From Tyto alba (taxonomy: Eukaryota > Chordata > Aves > Strigiformes > Tytonidae): a DNA stretch of 64,000 nt. Location of the stretch: assembly GCF_018691265.1 (NCBI RefSeq), contig NW_024881296.1, positions 6,479,427-6,543,426 of the forward strand, given 5' to 3'. Numbering within the stretch: the first letter of the stretch is position 1; each line of letters opens with the position of its first letter. The notes beneath the pieces are model-generated. The model had not been told where the DNA came from. It did no database searches and saw only the letters and a program-made list of their open reading frames with translations. The position numbers were made by a program, and so were the translations under genes. This document shows, in pieces, positions 12,626-31,900 of the stretch.

Positions 12626-14513
12626 GCAAAATCACCAAAAATCCACATGACCCCTCTATCAGAGGGCATTTATAAATTAGTCGCTACAGAGTAGTTTCGA
12701 AAGTTACAAATATTAAAAATAACCACAGTTTTCAAGAACCTTTATACATCATCTTTTTTAATTAGATTAGCTTTACAAGCAACTTGAGAGCTCTTTCATA
12801 ATGAACACTGCTTTTCAAATTACACGACTTTATAGGCAACCTGTAAATGAATCCTGAATTTCTTTGCCTGCTATAGATAAAGGTCTCATATTTCACAGCC
12901 AGCTAACATCATGAATAAAAATAGCATTATGAAGCTTTATCCTTAACCAGGACTAGACACATACAGATCATAAGACAGTTTTAAAAAATAGTTTTAAAAC
13001 AAGGACCTGCTTGGTGATGCTCAAGACTGAATATTCAACCGACATGAAATGAACAGTTTCTAAAGAACATGGAAGAAATGGCTGACCCGATTTGTTGACC
13101 CTATTGTAATGACTTACATGGAGTGAAAAATTAAGCACTTTTTAAACCTGTCTGGCAAGCACAAACCTACAGTGTGATTAGAATTTGATACGCCATGTAA
13201 CTGCAGAAGTTTGAATTACAGAGGGACTGAAATGAGTTTAAAGGCTTACGCTTACATTTCTAAAACAAAACCAACCAAACCTCTGTTAAAGTAGTACTAA
13301 AGAGGATGAAGTATAAAGAGGTGGCTTTTTTTGCTTATTTCATCGGTAGTCTAAATGCACTGCAGACCAGACAGTAATGAAGATTTGCACTCCTTGGCCA
13401 GGTTGGCAGAGGCACTTACAGTAAAGGTATCCTGTCTGTTTTTCTGGGAAGAGGAAAGAGGGACAGAACTGTAAAGGGCAAGAACTTACTAAAAATAAAA
13501 AAGAAAAGTGAAATCAAAGCAAAACTGGGATTTCTGTTGGTTCTCCTAAATGATATACCAATACTGAATTTTTTTCCCCTTCTGTCAGTTTGTTACTAAA
13601 CAATTAGCTTTTTCATGTTTTACATGAACAATAGTAATCTTTTTAATAAAAAATTACTGAGCTTTCCATAGAAAAGGTCTCTAATTGAATACAAACTATA
13701 CAGATGCTAAAATTGTCACAAGTTGTAATATATACAGAAATATTTCTGTACACTCACATTGTTTTGGCTAAGTAAGGAAATAAGGGACAGATAGAAAACT
13801 GCAGTGGGTAAGTTGATCAACCCCTAAACTCCTGTAAATATGAATGCTGTCTTTTATAGGCTTGCTTGTGTTTTCTCAAGCTTTTAAAGCTCAGGACAAA
13901 AAAGAAAGAAGGAAAAAAAAAAAAAAAGCGTTCAAAACATCCATTTCTTAAAAATAAGAATATCAAAGCTTCCTCACATCTCACTTTTATTCTGTGATGT
14001 CCCCTCTCCTTGATAAAATGAAAACAATGTAAAAGAAAGTAAATGTCTTCTTACTAAACATATACCTCAGTATTGACCAAAGGGCAGTGCCTTTTTGGGG
14101 AAATCCTTCAGCACAGAGAAAACCTAAAAGTGTATTGCACAAAGAGCCTACAGTGATGCACTTCAGCTTCAGTGTGCTGACCATCTCCTTGATACTATAT
14201 AATAGATCAAGGTGTCAACTTACAGACTGCACGGACACCAACATTTGAAAAGGAAATAAAAAAGTGAATTTTAGATATTCTATTAACTTATATACAAAGG
14301 AAAGGGGGTTGGCAAGTATTCTTTAGAAAACGGAGAAAGCTCAAAATTTTGTCAAGTATGTAAGGAGGTTCTGGGTACCTCTAATAGCCTAGGAAAGCCC
14401 TTGTATATTCTTGTAACTTGATGGTATTTACCAGGTCCCCAAAGCCAATGACAGCAACCGATAGTGTCAAGTTCACTTAGTGCCAGTCACTTAAAACAAA
14501 ATAAAAAACCAAA

Positions 14514-14556
14514 ACACACACACACCCCCCCCAAAAAAACAAAACAAAACAAAAGA
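14514..14556. repeat. CA / C / A low-complexity tract
   Basis: A short (CA)n followed by a C run and an (AAAAC)n-like stretch. Confidence 0.8.
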
Positions 14557-14905
14557 AGAGACAGAAACTTCCCCTCTGTGGATTCAACATACAAAACCAC
14601 AAACTGAATGTTACTAATAGCGAGATACTGATTTGCTTCTGTTAATAAGGTTCAAGAGGACATAGTCAAAAAAACAATACAGCAGCAATCTTTAAAAGTT
14701 AAGATTAGTGTGAGATATGATATAAAACAATCAGGTTTTTAGCTGGTAATTAAAGTGCTCCTTTTCCGACTTAAGGTGTAAAGAAAATTAAAGTGATTAT
14801 CAGTTACTGGCAACCCTTACATTAAATTAGGTCTTTCATGGCAGAGGAGAACAGTATGAACAGTTTTACAAAAATAGATCCATGTTATTTTGGAGAAGAC
14901 TGTAA

Positions 14906-14965
14906 TTTTTTTTCTTTTTTTTTTTTTTTTTCAGTTTTTCTTTTTTTTTTTTTTTTTTTTTTTTT
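14906..14965. repeat. Poly-T tract
   Basis: Two long T runs separated by a few bases (poly-A on the EGLN1 strand), within the likely EGLN1 3'UTR. Such a tract can serve as an internal oligo-dT priming site and mislead 3'-end mapping. Confidence 0.85.
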
Positions 14966-15387
14966 AAGACTCAATTTTGATAAACTGTACCTGATCGTAC
15001 AAAAATTACCCAAAATTCAAACTTTTACCATATAAAAAAAGGGAGAGATGAATTGGATTCAGCTGGATGACAGGTCTGGCAAAATATAAGGATGGACAAA
15101 TTCTATGTAGGGCACTTATTTATGTCCAGATGCATATGCTGTTTCTTACTGATTGCTTATCTTCTTCACATAAGCAGTCACAGGCCTGGAGTCACAATCA
15201 CATAGTACAATGCTTCAGCAGTCAAAGAACCTTCTATTTGATGCAACATTGAAACACTGTTTGCTTCTTTATTAAAATGTTGGTTTGTTGTTGGTTTTCC
15301 TTTATCTTGTTATTCACATTCAAAAGTTAATAGATAGCATCAAGATTTATCAGGGAGAATAGCAAGGGGAGTTGCTAAATCAAAGGC

Positions 15388-15452
15388 TTATAAAACGTCT
15401 TTCCCAACTGAGTCAGAAGGTTTATTAAGTTCAACCCTCACACCTTTTTCAC
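15388..15452 (-). CDS. EGLN1: EGLN1 exon 5 coding part (C-terminus of PHD2)
   Basis: The acceptor CTGCAG is followed by 65 nt encoding the end of the catalytic domain (GEKGVRVELNKPSDSVGKDVL) and TAA at 15390-15388. The phase joins exon 4 with a split Gly codon. The last residue is Leu, where the mammalian protein ends in Phe as I recall it. The C-terminal helix encoded here packs near the substrate-binding groove of PHD2. Confidence 0.95.
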
Positions 15453-21480
<6,028 letters not shown>

Positions 21481-22247
21481 CTAGAGTCAAAGAATCAAAT
21501 ACAGTAATTAATTTTATCTGTAATAATTCCTAAGTAATTGATACATAAGCAACAGAAAAAATACATTAGAAATAATGGGGAAAATAATTTTTAAGTCTGT
21601 GTTTTCTCTCTAGTTAAAAACTACTTTGGAATACAAAGAGATGTCTACAACAAAGGTATGAAATACATTGAGAGGAATACTGTTAATTAAGGTACAGAAG
21701 GTGGGTCTGCTCCCATGTTGTGACTAATCCTTCAGATTTCCCTCCCTTGAGTGAAATACAAGAGAGGAAAAATGTCTTGTGTGTAATTAAGTAGCATGAT
21801 CTTCTCCTTGTGATGTGAATACTTGTTTTCCAGACTCAAGTTCACAGACAGCTTCCCCCCCCACCGTGTTTCCAATGCAAATTCTTCCTTGAAAAGTAGT
21901 GTCAAACTTTATTTTTAAGAGACTTTGTAGACACGACCATTAGCTCATCTTACTCAATCCCTCCAAGTACATTCTTGGGTTTGTGTTTTGTCCTGCACAT
22001 AGGAGGTCTTTGAACCTTTGCTGAAACAATCCTACATGTACAACAAAAACATCCTTTTTAGTCAAGAAGTGAGAAATTGAAAACAGACACTGAACAGTAA
22101 TCTGCAATAACCTTCTGAGATCAAATGATTCCCAGTACAGTAGCATAGTTAAGTTCCCATGCTGCACTTAGCTCAGCTGACTTGAAAGACCCCTATAGAA
22201 AAGGCGGTTTGGTTTTTGAGTCTTCAGACATGCAGACGTGCGTGTGA

Positions 22248-22320
22248 AACAAACTGGCCATTTTGCTAACAGATGGCCTGATTAGCTTGATTAGCTATCA
22301 GTTCACATGGCCAGTTTGTT
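22248..22320. repeat. 14-bp perfect inverted repeat spanning 73 nt
   Basis: AACAAACTGGCCAT (22248-22261) and its exact complement ATGGCCAGTTTGTT (22307-22320) are 45 nt apart. The loop contains GATTAGCTTGATTAGCT, an 8-base direct repeat. The size suits a stem-loop RNA, but the loop is large. Confidence 0.75.
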
Positions 22321-25300
22321 GTATGGCACGTCCCCATATCTTTACTCATTTGCTGGAAACAGTAATCATTTCGGGTTTTTGAAAGAGATCAAAACAAAGT
22401 TTTCAAGGCCACATCACCTGCTGCCATCACAGCACTCAGATGTCTGCAATGATAATATCCTATCTGAAAAAAGCCGTAAAATGAATTTAAAAGAAAAGCA
22501 GGAAAGTGAGTTTCTACCAACACTCCAATACTCTACTGACCCTCAGTGAATGTCTGCTGTCTAAAAAACCCCCACAATTTAAATGCAATCATTCCAGTCT
22601 AGATTTAGCCTGGTTAAGTTAGAATTTCAAGTCAGACCTCTGGTTTGCAAACTCTTTCACCTCTCTTACATTAAATACCAAAAATAGTTTTCCCACTAAA
22701 GTGTTAACTGTGAAAAAGTAACCCATCACATTAAATTATCAGTATAAAGCAAAAAAAAGGCACTGAAACAGTTGATTTGAAATACTTTTAAACCTCTTTT
22801 CCCCCTTTTTAAAATTTTAACAAATAAAACTTTCCAGTTTGCATTATTTGCAAGAAACTGTGCTTTGAACAGGCTGGGAAAGTTTAAAGTACTTGCAGTT
22901 CAATCAGTAGAATAGTTGTATAGCACATGTAAGCAGAATGAATTTCACTACAGCAGCAAACATTTTAAAAATATTTATTTCCATATATACTCTACTAGGG
23001 GAAGAAGCAATTTTTTGGTAGCTCCTTCCAGGCAGAAATCAGAATATAGTATTTGCCAAACAGTAGCACCATGGTTATAAAAAAAAACCCTAAAAACTAA
23101 GCCAAACTTCATTCACATGAGATGGAAGTGACTACGCTGTATGAAGAGTACTCAAATATTTTTGTGATTTTGAGATTAAGCACTTCAGCTTCTCAATCCC
23201 TTTACTGTAATCATAGTGTAGTCATCTTTACAGATCTCACGTTATGTAAACATATGACACATATCAAGAAATGTGACCTAATATTCGGCAAAGTCATTAC
23301 TTATCAGTTTTGCTGCAGGAAAATAAACCCACAGAAATCAAAACAGTGAGTTACAGATACCAAATAATGTAATACGAGTTCTGTAATTTCCTTTCTTATG
23401 GAGAAAAAAGGAACAAAACAAAAGCGAAGCTGGGCTGGAAGAGGAAGATAACTGGTTTCCACTGAAAGCTAACCCTCTTGAAAAAAGTGCCACGTACCAC
23501 ATGAATCCTATCAAGGTCTCGTGGAACACCCACAGTGCTGAAAGCAGATCCAGGTCCAATCCTGTCACAGCACGCCTAACTCTCCAAAACACAGCCCCCT
23601 AACAGGGGCTTTGCTGAGAAGTGTCATGTGAATTAAACTCTGACATTAATTCTTGCTCAACATCTGCATGAAACAGCTACCAGAACTCATTCAGAATGAA
23701 GAAAACATTGAAACCAAGTAGCTAGAGCAATGTCAATTCTCACTGAGATCACAAGGAGTTTGGCTCAGATACTCAAACATCTTCAGGCACATAAGTGACC
23801 TAAATATCTGTCACTGAGCTAAAAAACCCTAATGTTAAGAGTTTAGGACAGTTCCCAGGTGCCTCTGGTCAATACAAGGTTTTTTCCAAGGTCACGACTG
23901 GTTGTCATCTGTTCCTCAAAAAGATAATTCTGCAGTTATAGGATGCAAACTTATGCTTCCCTTGCCACAGTTTCCTTTATAAGGTACTGAAATGTGTACT
24001 TGTTCTCTTTGCTGAAGGGAAGTCAAGAAAGGAATCCCTAACATCAATGTTGCTCAAGAAAGAGGATCAGCAGCACTTTGGAAACCCTGGGGAAACGCCA
24101 GTTGTCATCAACTTCACATGAAGAGCAGTCATATTCAGTATCAGAAACTTTTCATACAATCATTTGAGTCTAAAATACTATCAATGTTTTTCAAAACGCT
24201 CTTGTTTTTTTAACTGTAGTCTGAAACTTCTGCTATCATCAACTGCAAGAGACGAGAAACAGTTTTGCTGCGATAACTTATCTAATATGTATTTGTTATA
24301 ACAGTAAGAATGACTCAGCCTTTAGGAGCAAATTGGAAAGCAAACAAATTTGCAAATCGGCCAGTGTAGCATAATATACATTGCTTTTGCCAGCTACTGT
24401 GACAATTCCCTCTCCCCAGTTGAACTATGATAAGGAAAGTCACAAAACTTAACAATTTACAGGACATGGAAAACACATTGCTTTGTGAAACAATATGAAG
24501 CGAGTTCGTGTCAAACTGTCATGTACTGCAAGATTTCCTACATGAAATGAACAAAAAAGTGACCCAGGTAAATAATGAAGTCACATGCTTTTGTTGTTAT
24601 TTTAACATTTTACAGTATAAATAAGCAAGCAAATGCATGTATGTCAAGCAGAGAAAAAATTTTAGGTTTGCAGCTTTTTTTTTCCCCCCTTCTGTTAAAC
24701 ACTGTTAATGGAAGTCAAGAGAGACAGGCATTTGAGTCCAGAGCATCTAAGATTCCTTAACATTTTAGACTATGAACAATAACATTGTTAGCTCTCCAAA
24801 ACACAGAGCTACCTGTCTGATCAGTTCTCCCATAAAAGTAATTGATGAATTCAGTTCAAGGTATTACTTGCATTTTCTTAATAGACAAGGAGGTCTCCCC
24901 TTTTGTGCTTCTTGGGCATTACAGTTTTTAATCTTAATTTCTGCAAAGAATATATTTAAATCACACTGGATTTGTTCACCCAGTATATTCCTTTGCAAAC
25001 ATTTTTAATATTAACCTTCTTTAACCCAAGAGCACTCATGGCTAGCACATGAGCGCTGTCCTGAGATAAACTCTGGAATTAAATGAGTAACCCAGAAAGC
25101 ACAAAAGTGCCCTCACCACTCTGCAATGTGCCCAACTTGTGTCTATCAAACCAAAGTACTTGCACACTTAAGCTGTGATTGCTCACTCACATACAGATGT
25201 CCTACTTGCAAATATTTAACTCGAGAAAATTAACTTTAGGTCATCAGCCCAAACGAGCAACATGAAGTTGCTAACAGAAGAACTAATTGCAATCACAGAT

Positions 25301-25724
25301 TTTTTGCTAAGCATTCACATCCTTAGTGTGTCAGCCATTACTCTAGTTAACAATTAAAAGCATGAAGGTAGTATCAGAGGGAATAATCCATAGTCCATAC
25401 AATTTTGTTCACTATGTAAAGAGTCATCAACTAAAACACTCAACCCTGGGAGGCACAGAACATCAGTACAGCTGAAAATGTGATTTCATTTGGGAGTAGC
25501 CTCAACATCCTTTCACAGCGAAGTATGGTTGCCTCACCCATACATAAAGAAGGAAGACCTGCAGGGAAACAGACTGAAGCTTTTCCTCTGTCCTCTCCAT
25601 TCCTCTCACAGCTGGATTCCTACAAGTTTAAGTATTGTTCCTTCAAAAAAAGGAAGCAGTAATAGCAAGCTCTTAGGAAGGAGGGGAAAACACCAGTTAC
25701 ATGACAACGTAAAATTCCTTAAGG

Positions 25725-25832
25725 GGGAAAAAAACAAAAAACAAAACAAAACAAAAAACAAAAACAAACAAACAAAAAAAACCAACAACAACAAAAAAAC
25801 CCCACAAAACAACAACAACAAAAAAAAAACCA
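25725..25832. repeat. A-rich (AAAAC)n/(CAA)n tract
   Basis: About 100 bases of A and C only. There is no clear retroposon body on the 5' side. Confidence 0.85.
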
Positions 25833-28800
25833 TAAAATGGAGAGAGTACATGTGTTCTGTCATACTAGTTTATTAATGTAAAATAACTTTACTGTTTAGT
25901 TCGGACTAAAAAAAGCTGCATCAGTCAAGGAGATGTCACTTTTGCTGTTTGTCGAAGGAACTGCAAATCTCAGTGAGCAAAACAAGATGTCTAAACGCAA
26001 GACCGATGACTTCCTACCAAAATTTATCAGATGTTCTCACAAAGACTTCACTGGAAATCCTTGGCATGGGTCATCTGACATTATTTAAAGAAAGAAAAAA
26101 ACACCACAATGGAATGAAGGACCAAAGCAAAGGAAAAAAAAAATCTGACCTCTCTCAGTTTGGTCCATCTGTGATGTATTTCTATTTCAAGAATTTGTTC
26201 ATCCCTGACAAAATACAGTCCTGAGGAAATACATTTCAGTTTACGCACACGTCAGTATGATTTTTCACAAGGTGTACAAAATAATCAAATTGAAGGACAA
26301 AAGGCTGTATTGTTACTACCTCGTGTAGAGCAGTGTCAAGATTACCAACTTAAACATGCTAACATGGTATTGCTTGTCTTGTATTCGTAACTCTTCTCCT
26401 ACAAATTCTTCACAAGCAGAGACAGAAACTTGCAACAGAAAGAAAGTATCAATGGGGAGAAACTTCTGTCAGCCTTAGCCAAAACAGAGGAAGCTGAAAG
26501 GGGTAAAATAAACTCTTTGGGACACAGCTAATCCAAGTATTTCCATACTAACTTTCATCTGAGTAAAACTTTATGCTGATATCCTCCATGATCTAGTAAG
26601 CAAGGATAGAGAACCAAGTTTTCACACAAGTTAACACTGTGAAACTAGAAAAGCTGGAGAGAAGTATCAGCCCCTGCAAAGATTCCCTCAGTAAAAATCC
26701 ATGCCTTGCAATCACTGTCAAGTGGAGAACCTGCAAGAGGAAAGAAAACTACTACTTATGGTCTTAAAAATTAAACAACGCAATAGTTCACATGTCCCCA
26801 AGAGAGAACAGGAATCTGTAAATTTGAGTTAGAAGCTAACAGACTGACGCATTGCAGCAGCTTTGAATCAATTATCTAAGCCCTCTCTCCTAATATGAAG
26901 TTACCACCACAGCCATTCAATTTATCTGTTAACAAAGGAGTATGAGCTATTATTTTATGTTGCTTTTTTTTTTTTCTGCAAATATGATAAAACACCCAGC
27001 TGCAGATTAAAAAAAAAAAAAAAAAACAGAAACAAAAACAACCAACCAACCAAATCCAACAACACAAAAAAACCCAAACCAAAATTAAACTACTTCAAAT
27101 ACCAGCTATTCGGTCATCTTTTGGCAAGCACAGAGGGAGCAGCTCTTCTAGGAAAAAACAACTGAGGGCAAGGACAACACGCACGGGTCACCCCTCTCCT
27201 CTGGCTGCAGAAGGTAGCAGCAGAAGTTTTAACAGGAAAGCAGGCTTGGCAAAGCTGCCAGCTCTTGAGCTGGCGAAGGGAAGGCAAGCTGAACTGAGAA
27301 CTGAGATGAAAAATGAGCTCACATAGGAAGGGAGAGAGGAAAAACTGAGAGCTGACATAGCTGCTTACACTATAAATAGAATCAGCACATGGCTATGTAC
27401 ATAGATTATATCTTCCATGAGCTTCTAGGGAGTTCAGAAACTAATGGTATCCTGACCTCCCTCCCTCCTATCCAGGCAATGGCCAATACAGGATTTCTAC
27501 TTGCTTTGATAGAACCCTATTTCATAAGCATACAAAATCAAGCAACGTAACATACCATCAAAAGTCTGGCACAACAGATTAATACATTTACTATGTTGTT
27601 TATTTCTAACTTGCCAATTAGGTGTTGATTTCTCAGACTGAGGTTCAGAGAAGGCTTTGCCAACCTAGCAGTTCAGCAGCAGGCTCTTCAACTTCTCTTC
27701 AAATTAAACCACTGCTCTACTCTTGTCTTCAGTTTTATGTGACATTTACCTGCTTACAATATTCACTTCACACGTCCAAATAAATTGACACAAATCAGAA
27801 GGCAGAAACTTTCATGCTGTTTCGGTGCCCATGTTCAGCCCAGCACTCTAAGGCCAGAAGATCCATACGGACTTTGAATACAAACACCTTGAATGTAACT
27901 TAGCCAACAAGCTCAGGTATTTTTTGCTGTAGCTACATAAAGTTTGGTACTCCCCCTTACAGTTCAATTCTAAGTGCGCTCCCAGCAGCAAGATCACACA
28001 GAGCTGACTTCCAAGTATCATTCCTTTTACTCATGCATGCCCAAAGGCTCTAAGAAGTGTTCATGAGCTCTTGAATCACTGAAGAAATGTGCATTCAAGT
28101 TTGGCTAATTCACCAGTTCTTCCCAATGGCAAAGGAAAAAACCCAGAACTGCAGTTGCTTAAGTCTTGATAGTCAGGAAATTTCTGTGAATGTGGGATGT
28201 GCTCACACTTTGACAAATACATCTAATAAACAAAAAACTTACACAGGATAGAGAAGCTCCCATGAAACTATCAAGCAAGAGCCATTAAGCAGGGCAATCC
28301 GAGAAATGCATCTCAAAAGGTGAACTGATGAGCGACTAAAACCAATGTTATGGGCAGACATAACAGGAAGACCTAAAATACACTTCCCAACAGCTGAAGT
28401 CCTGCAGCCCCCACTGCTACTAAACTGAGATAACAACATTTAAACATTAATGAGGTTGTCCCTGCTCTCCTGTACCTGAGCTTGTGAAGTTGCAAGTCTC
28501 AAATCTCCAAAGGCAAAGAGATCACCGAGTCAGTTTATAAGCTTCAGGGAAGAAAAAAAAAAAAAAAATTGTTATCTTCCTTAATAGTTAACACACTGGC
28601 ATTTTCCAGGCTACTAGTCAAGTTAGGTAGGACATGCCTGTTGCCCAAATTGTGCCAGTTTAAGCATAAGATGCTGGTTTAAGACTGAATCAGTGAAATC
28701 AGTGCAAATACCCTTGAAGTCACACAATCCTATGAAGGCCTAGCTTCCACTAACTTAATCTAACTGCTTATTAGGAAAATAAATTAGGAAAATAAAACTG

Positions 28801-28958
28801 GGTTTAAATCTGAGAAAAAGTACAGAGTTGTGCACTGGCTTAAATGGAATATTTAAAAAATGTAAAGTGTATCTAATGCATCTCTGAATATAAACAATGT
28901 CTTCAAGCCTAAACCACCTGCATTCCCTTAAATAAAATATTTAATATGAACACATTCA

Positions 28959-28990
28959 AGCTATGTTAGTGCTTCAAAGCACTAATAGCT
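28959..28990. repeat. Short imperfect hairpin
   Basis: TTAGTGCTT-CA-AAGCACTAA is a perfect 9-bp stem, extended by AGCT/AGCT after a small bulge. Probably incidental. Confidence 0.6.
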
Positions 28991-31900
28991 CCCCTAAGGT
29001 TCAACATGACACATTCTGATAGTTTTGATATCAAAGTCTACTACAAACTTAAAAATTCAACAACCTTGAACAAACAAACAAACAAAAAAATCCCCCAAAC
29101 CTAATTGAGGCTTCCCACGGAAAGTAGATGAAAAGCACTGTCACCAGGGGCAGGAAGTGCTCTGTTAAAAGCCTAGGAGCAAACACAACACTTGACTTTA
29201 CAGCTGAAAAGGGTTTAAAGCATACTTTGATTTGTGTCAGCCTAAACTTGTCTACATTATGATTAAATAAGTTGACCGGTACACTTCAGATCCAAACAAC
29301 TGTTGAATCATGTAAAATGTGTTTGTAGAATTGGCTGACCTCCACGGATAACTCCCCATTCCTTCCAAGAGAAGCAGACTTGTGACTCAGTGTTTTGGCA
29401 CCGTACAAAAAATTGACAGAGAAGTCGGTCGATCAACGCAATTTTAAAAATTTAAGAGTCTGTTTTTAATTTAACATCATAAATGCTTTGAAATTAATAA
29501 TACCATTTAGAAAATAAGTACTTTGAAACTTTCTTCCCCAAGATGGAGCAGAATGTTCTGCTCTCGCATAAGATTAGTCAACTTATTAGTTTCATCACTA
29601 ATCATTCAGAAAGCGTGCAGAGAAGCAACAGCTTTAAGAACTAAAAATAACATAACACTAAAGCAGTCTACAACAGTGCACTAAAATAAGTCTCATTTAG
29701 TTACATCACTTTAAATATATTCTGACAGTAGTTTGTGCACATCAGACTTCCTGAGCCAACCACATGACATCAGCAGGCACACTGATGGATGACACATGAA
29801 AAAGCATGGTTACCTATTTTTAGATCATTACACACCATCAGTGGATTTGTTTAGTTGTGCGAGATCTACTGGATGGAAACTGAGCTTACATTACCTTAAA
29901 AATAAAGCATGTGCACTAGCCCAAAGTTCAAAGCTGGACACTTTTTATACTTAATACAGGAGAGGCTGGGGAGGAAGAAATCATAACAATTAAGGGTGGT
30001 GTGGGCGAGGGGTGATTTTTTTTTTGTTTTTAAACAAAAACTTACTGTAATATCTGTGAAAGTGAACGGCTAAGAGATTTGCAGTTTGAAGAATATCACC
30101 CATCATCCCTACCAATCTCCCCCCCAAAACTACACATACTGAGAAGCCTGGAACTTTTTCCCTCTAGAAGATAAGAAACTGTACATGACAGTTATGCTAC
30201 ATACTAGGAAAAAAAAAGGACTGATTTTAGTTACTTCATTTTTTACTTAAAACTATAGTTTTTCTTCTACTTTAAGGAGCAAAATAACCATATAACTGAA
30301 ATTTAGCTTGAAAGAAATATATCTGTACATAATTTTGAATGTTGTGCAACTGCATGGTAATAAGACTGCATGTTTAGTACTGTGGTTAGCCAGATACTTA
30401 AAGGTACTTGTGTACTGTAAGTATCTTAAATTTACTGTATCTACATGAACATTTACTGAAGTGTCCATGTCAAGGTCTCAGCTACCACCTCTAGATTTTA
30501 ACCACAGAAGTATTTATTGCCATAAACAGTATGTTGAGGAAAATTATTTTTAAAACAGTTTTTTAATGATATTTGCAAGGGGATGTACATAATTCAGCAT
30601 GCCCACAGCATTCCACACTTAACACCAGACACTATAGCATTCGCTCCTACTATTAGAATCCAGACAATTCTTTTTAATTATTTATAAATTTAAAAAAAAA
30701 AAAACAACAAGTAAGTATTCACTGAAATGCTAATAGATAAAGCACTGCTTTAATTTATATTAACACTGCATGAAAGTCTGACTAAAGTTTAAAGCCAAAT
30801 AGCAATGAACAGTCTGTAATATACCTTCAAGTCACCTACAATTTAAACCCAAGAATGCTGACTCTACCCATACTCTTTTTTATGGGCTTTCACATATAAA
30901 CTGTCTTCATCCAAGCCCTTCTTTACAATCCCACCGTCGCACCATAATAGGGCCTCTCTCCCATATGCTATAAAACAGCAATTGGGGTTTTTTTGGTTTT
31001 AACCAGATCACCCAGTGTACCCAGTCCAAACGTAAGCAGTCATTATACAATTCTGCTGGCGTTCCAGCTGTGCTGGGCTCCCAGCACTGCTTGGGGAAAG
31101 CCCTGTGGAACATCTGTGGCCACGCAGAGCTACAGGCTGACCACGAACACCAGGCGCAGGACTGCTGACGTTGGCATGCGAGTCAAAAGTGACTCCAGAA
31201 CCCACCCCACCCCTTCCACGTATGTCCCCACAGTGCCAGCCACGTTATTTCAGGTTAAGGAGGCATGCTGCTGTGCCAGGGAGGCTGCGCCGGTTTGGTG
31301 AAACTCCTGGAGGAGGGCAGTTCAGGAATGTGATGGATTTGCTCTAGGAGCACGCAGCCACGTGAGCATGAGAAAGATCTGAATGTACCCAACATGCACT
31401 CCAGGCAGCAAGAAACACCTGAGGAAACTGCCCTTCCTTGGCCAGCCAATACAAAAGCTCCACTATCTTCTTAACTTCGAATTCATCTGACCCTACAGCA
31501 AATTTACATCCATGGCAGCGATAGGATCGTCTTTAGGTTAGGACCTCCTGCAGAGAGCTCAGCTCCCTAGTGCTGCTCCAGCAGGCTTTTTTTCCAACTC
31601 TCCCCATCAGTCACAACCACTTATGCCCCAAGAGACCAGCATGATGGAAAAATACATCGCCCTCACACCTTGGGAAAAGTAAAACGTGCTGCATTACCAA
31701 CTATCAATTGATTAAAAGGAACCCACCTGGTTTGTTCCAAGTCCATTTATACTTGGCACTAGGAAATTGCTACAAAAACAACCAATCTAGGCAAAAGTTA
31801 CCTACTTTCCTCCTTGCCACTACTTCAATAACAAAAATAAATATTTTATATATTCACCAGATTATTCACCCTTCCTAAAAGGCAAGTAGGATTCTTCACA

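Larger units (their letters stand above)
7689..15387 (-). other. EGLN1: EGLN1 3'UTR (adjacent part) and intergenic sequence
   Basis: The EGLN1 3'UTR must start at 15387 and run to lower coordinates, but its end cannot be fixed. Minus-strand AATAAA candidates lie near 15267, 13987, 12212, 9906 and 9647. The stretch is AT-rich with many homopolymer and A/C-rich tracts. A 25-base A run lies at 8100-8124. Apart from the hairpin and tracts listed separately, nothing is recognised. A coding-like minus-strand block at about 9309-9785 is discussed in the findings. Confidence 0.5.
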
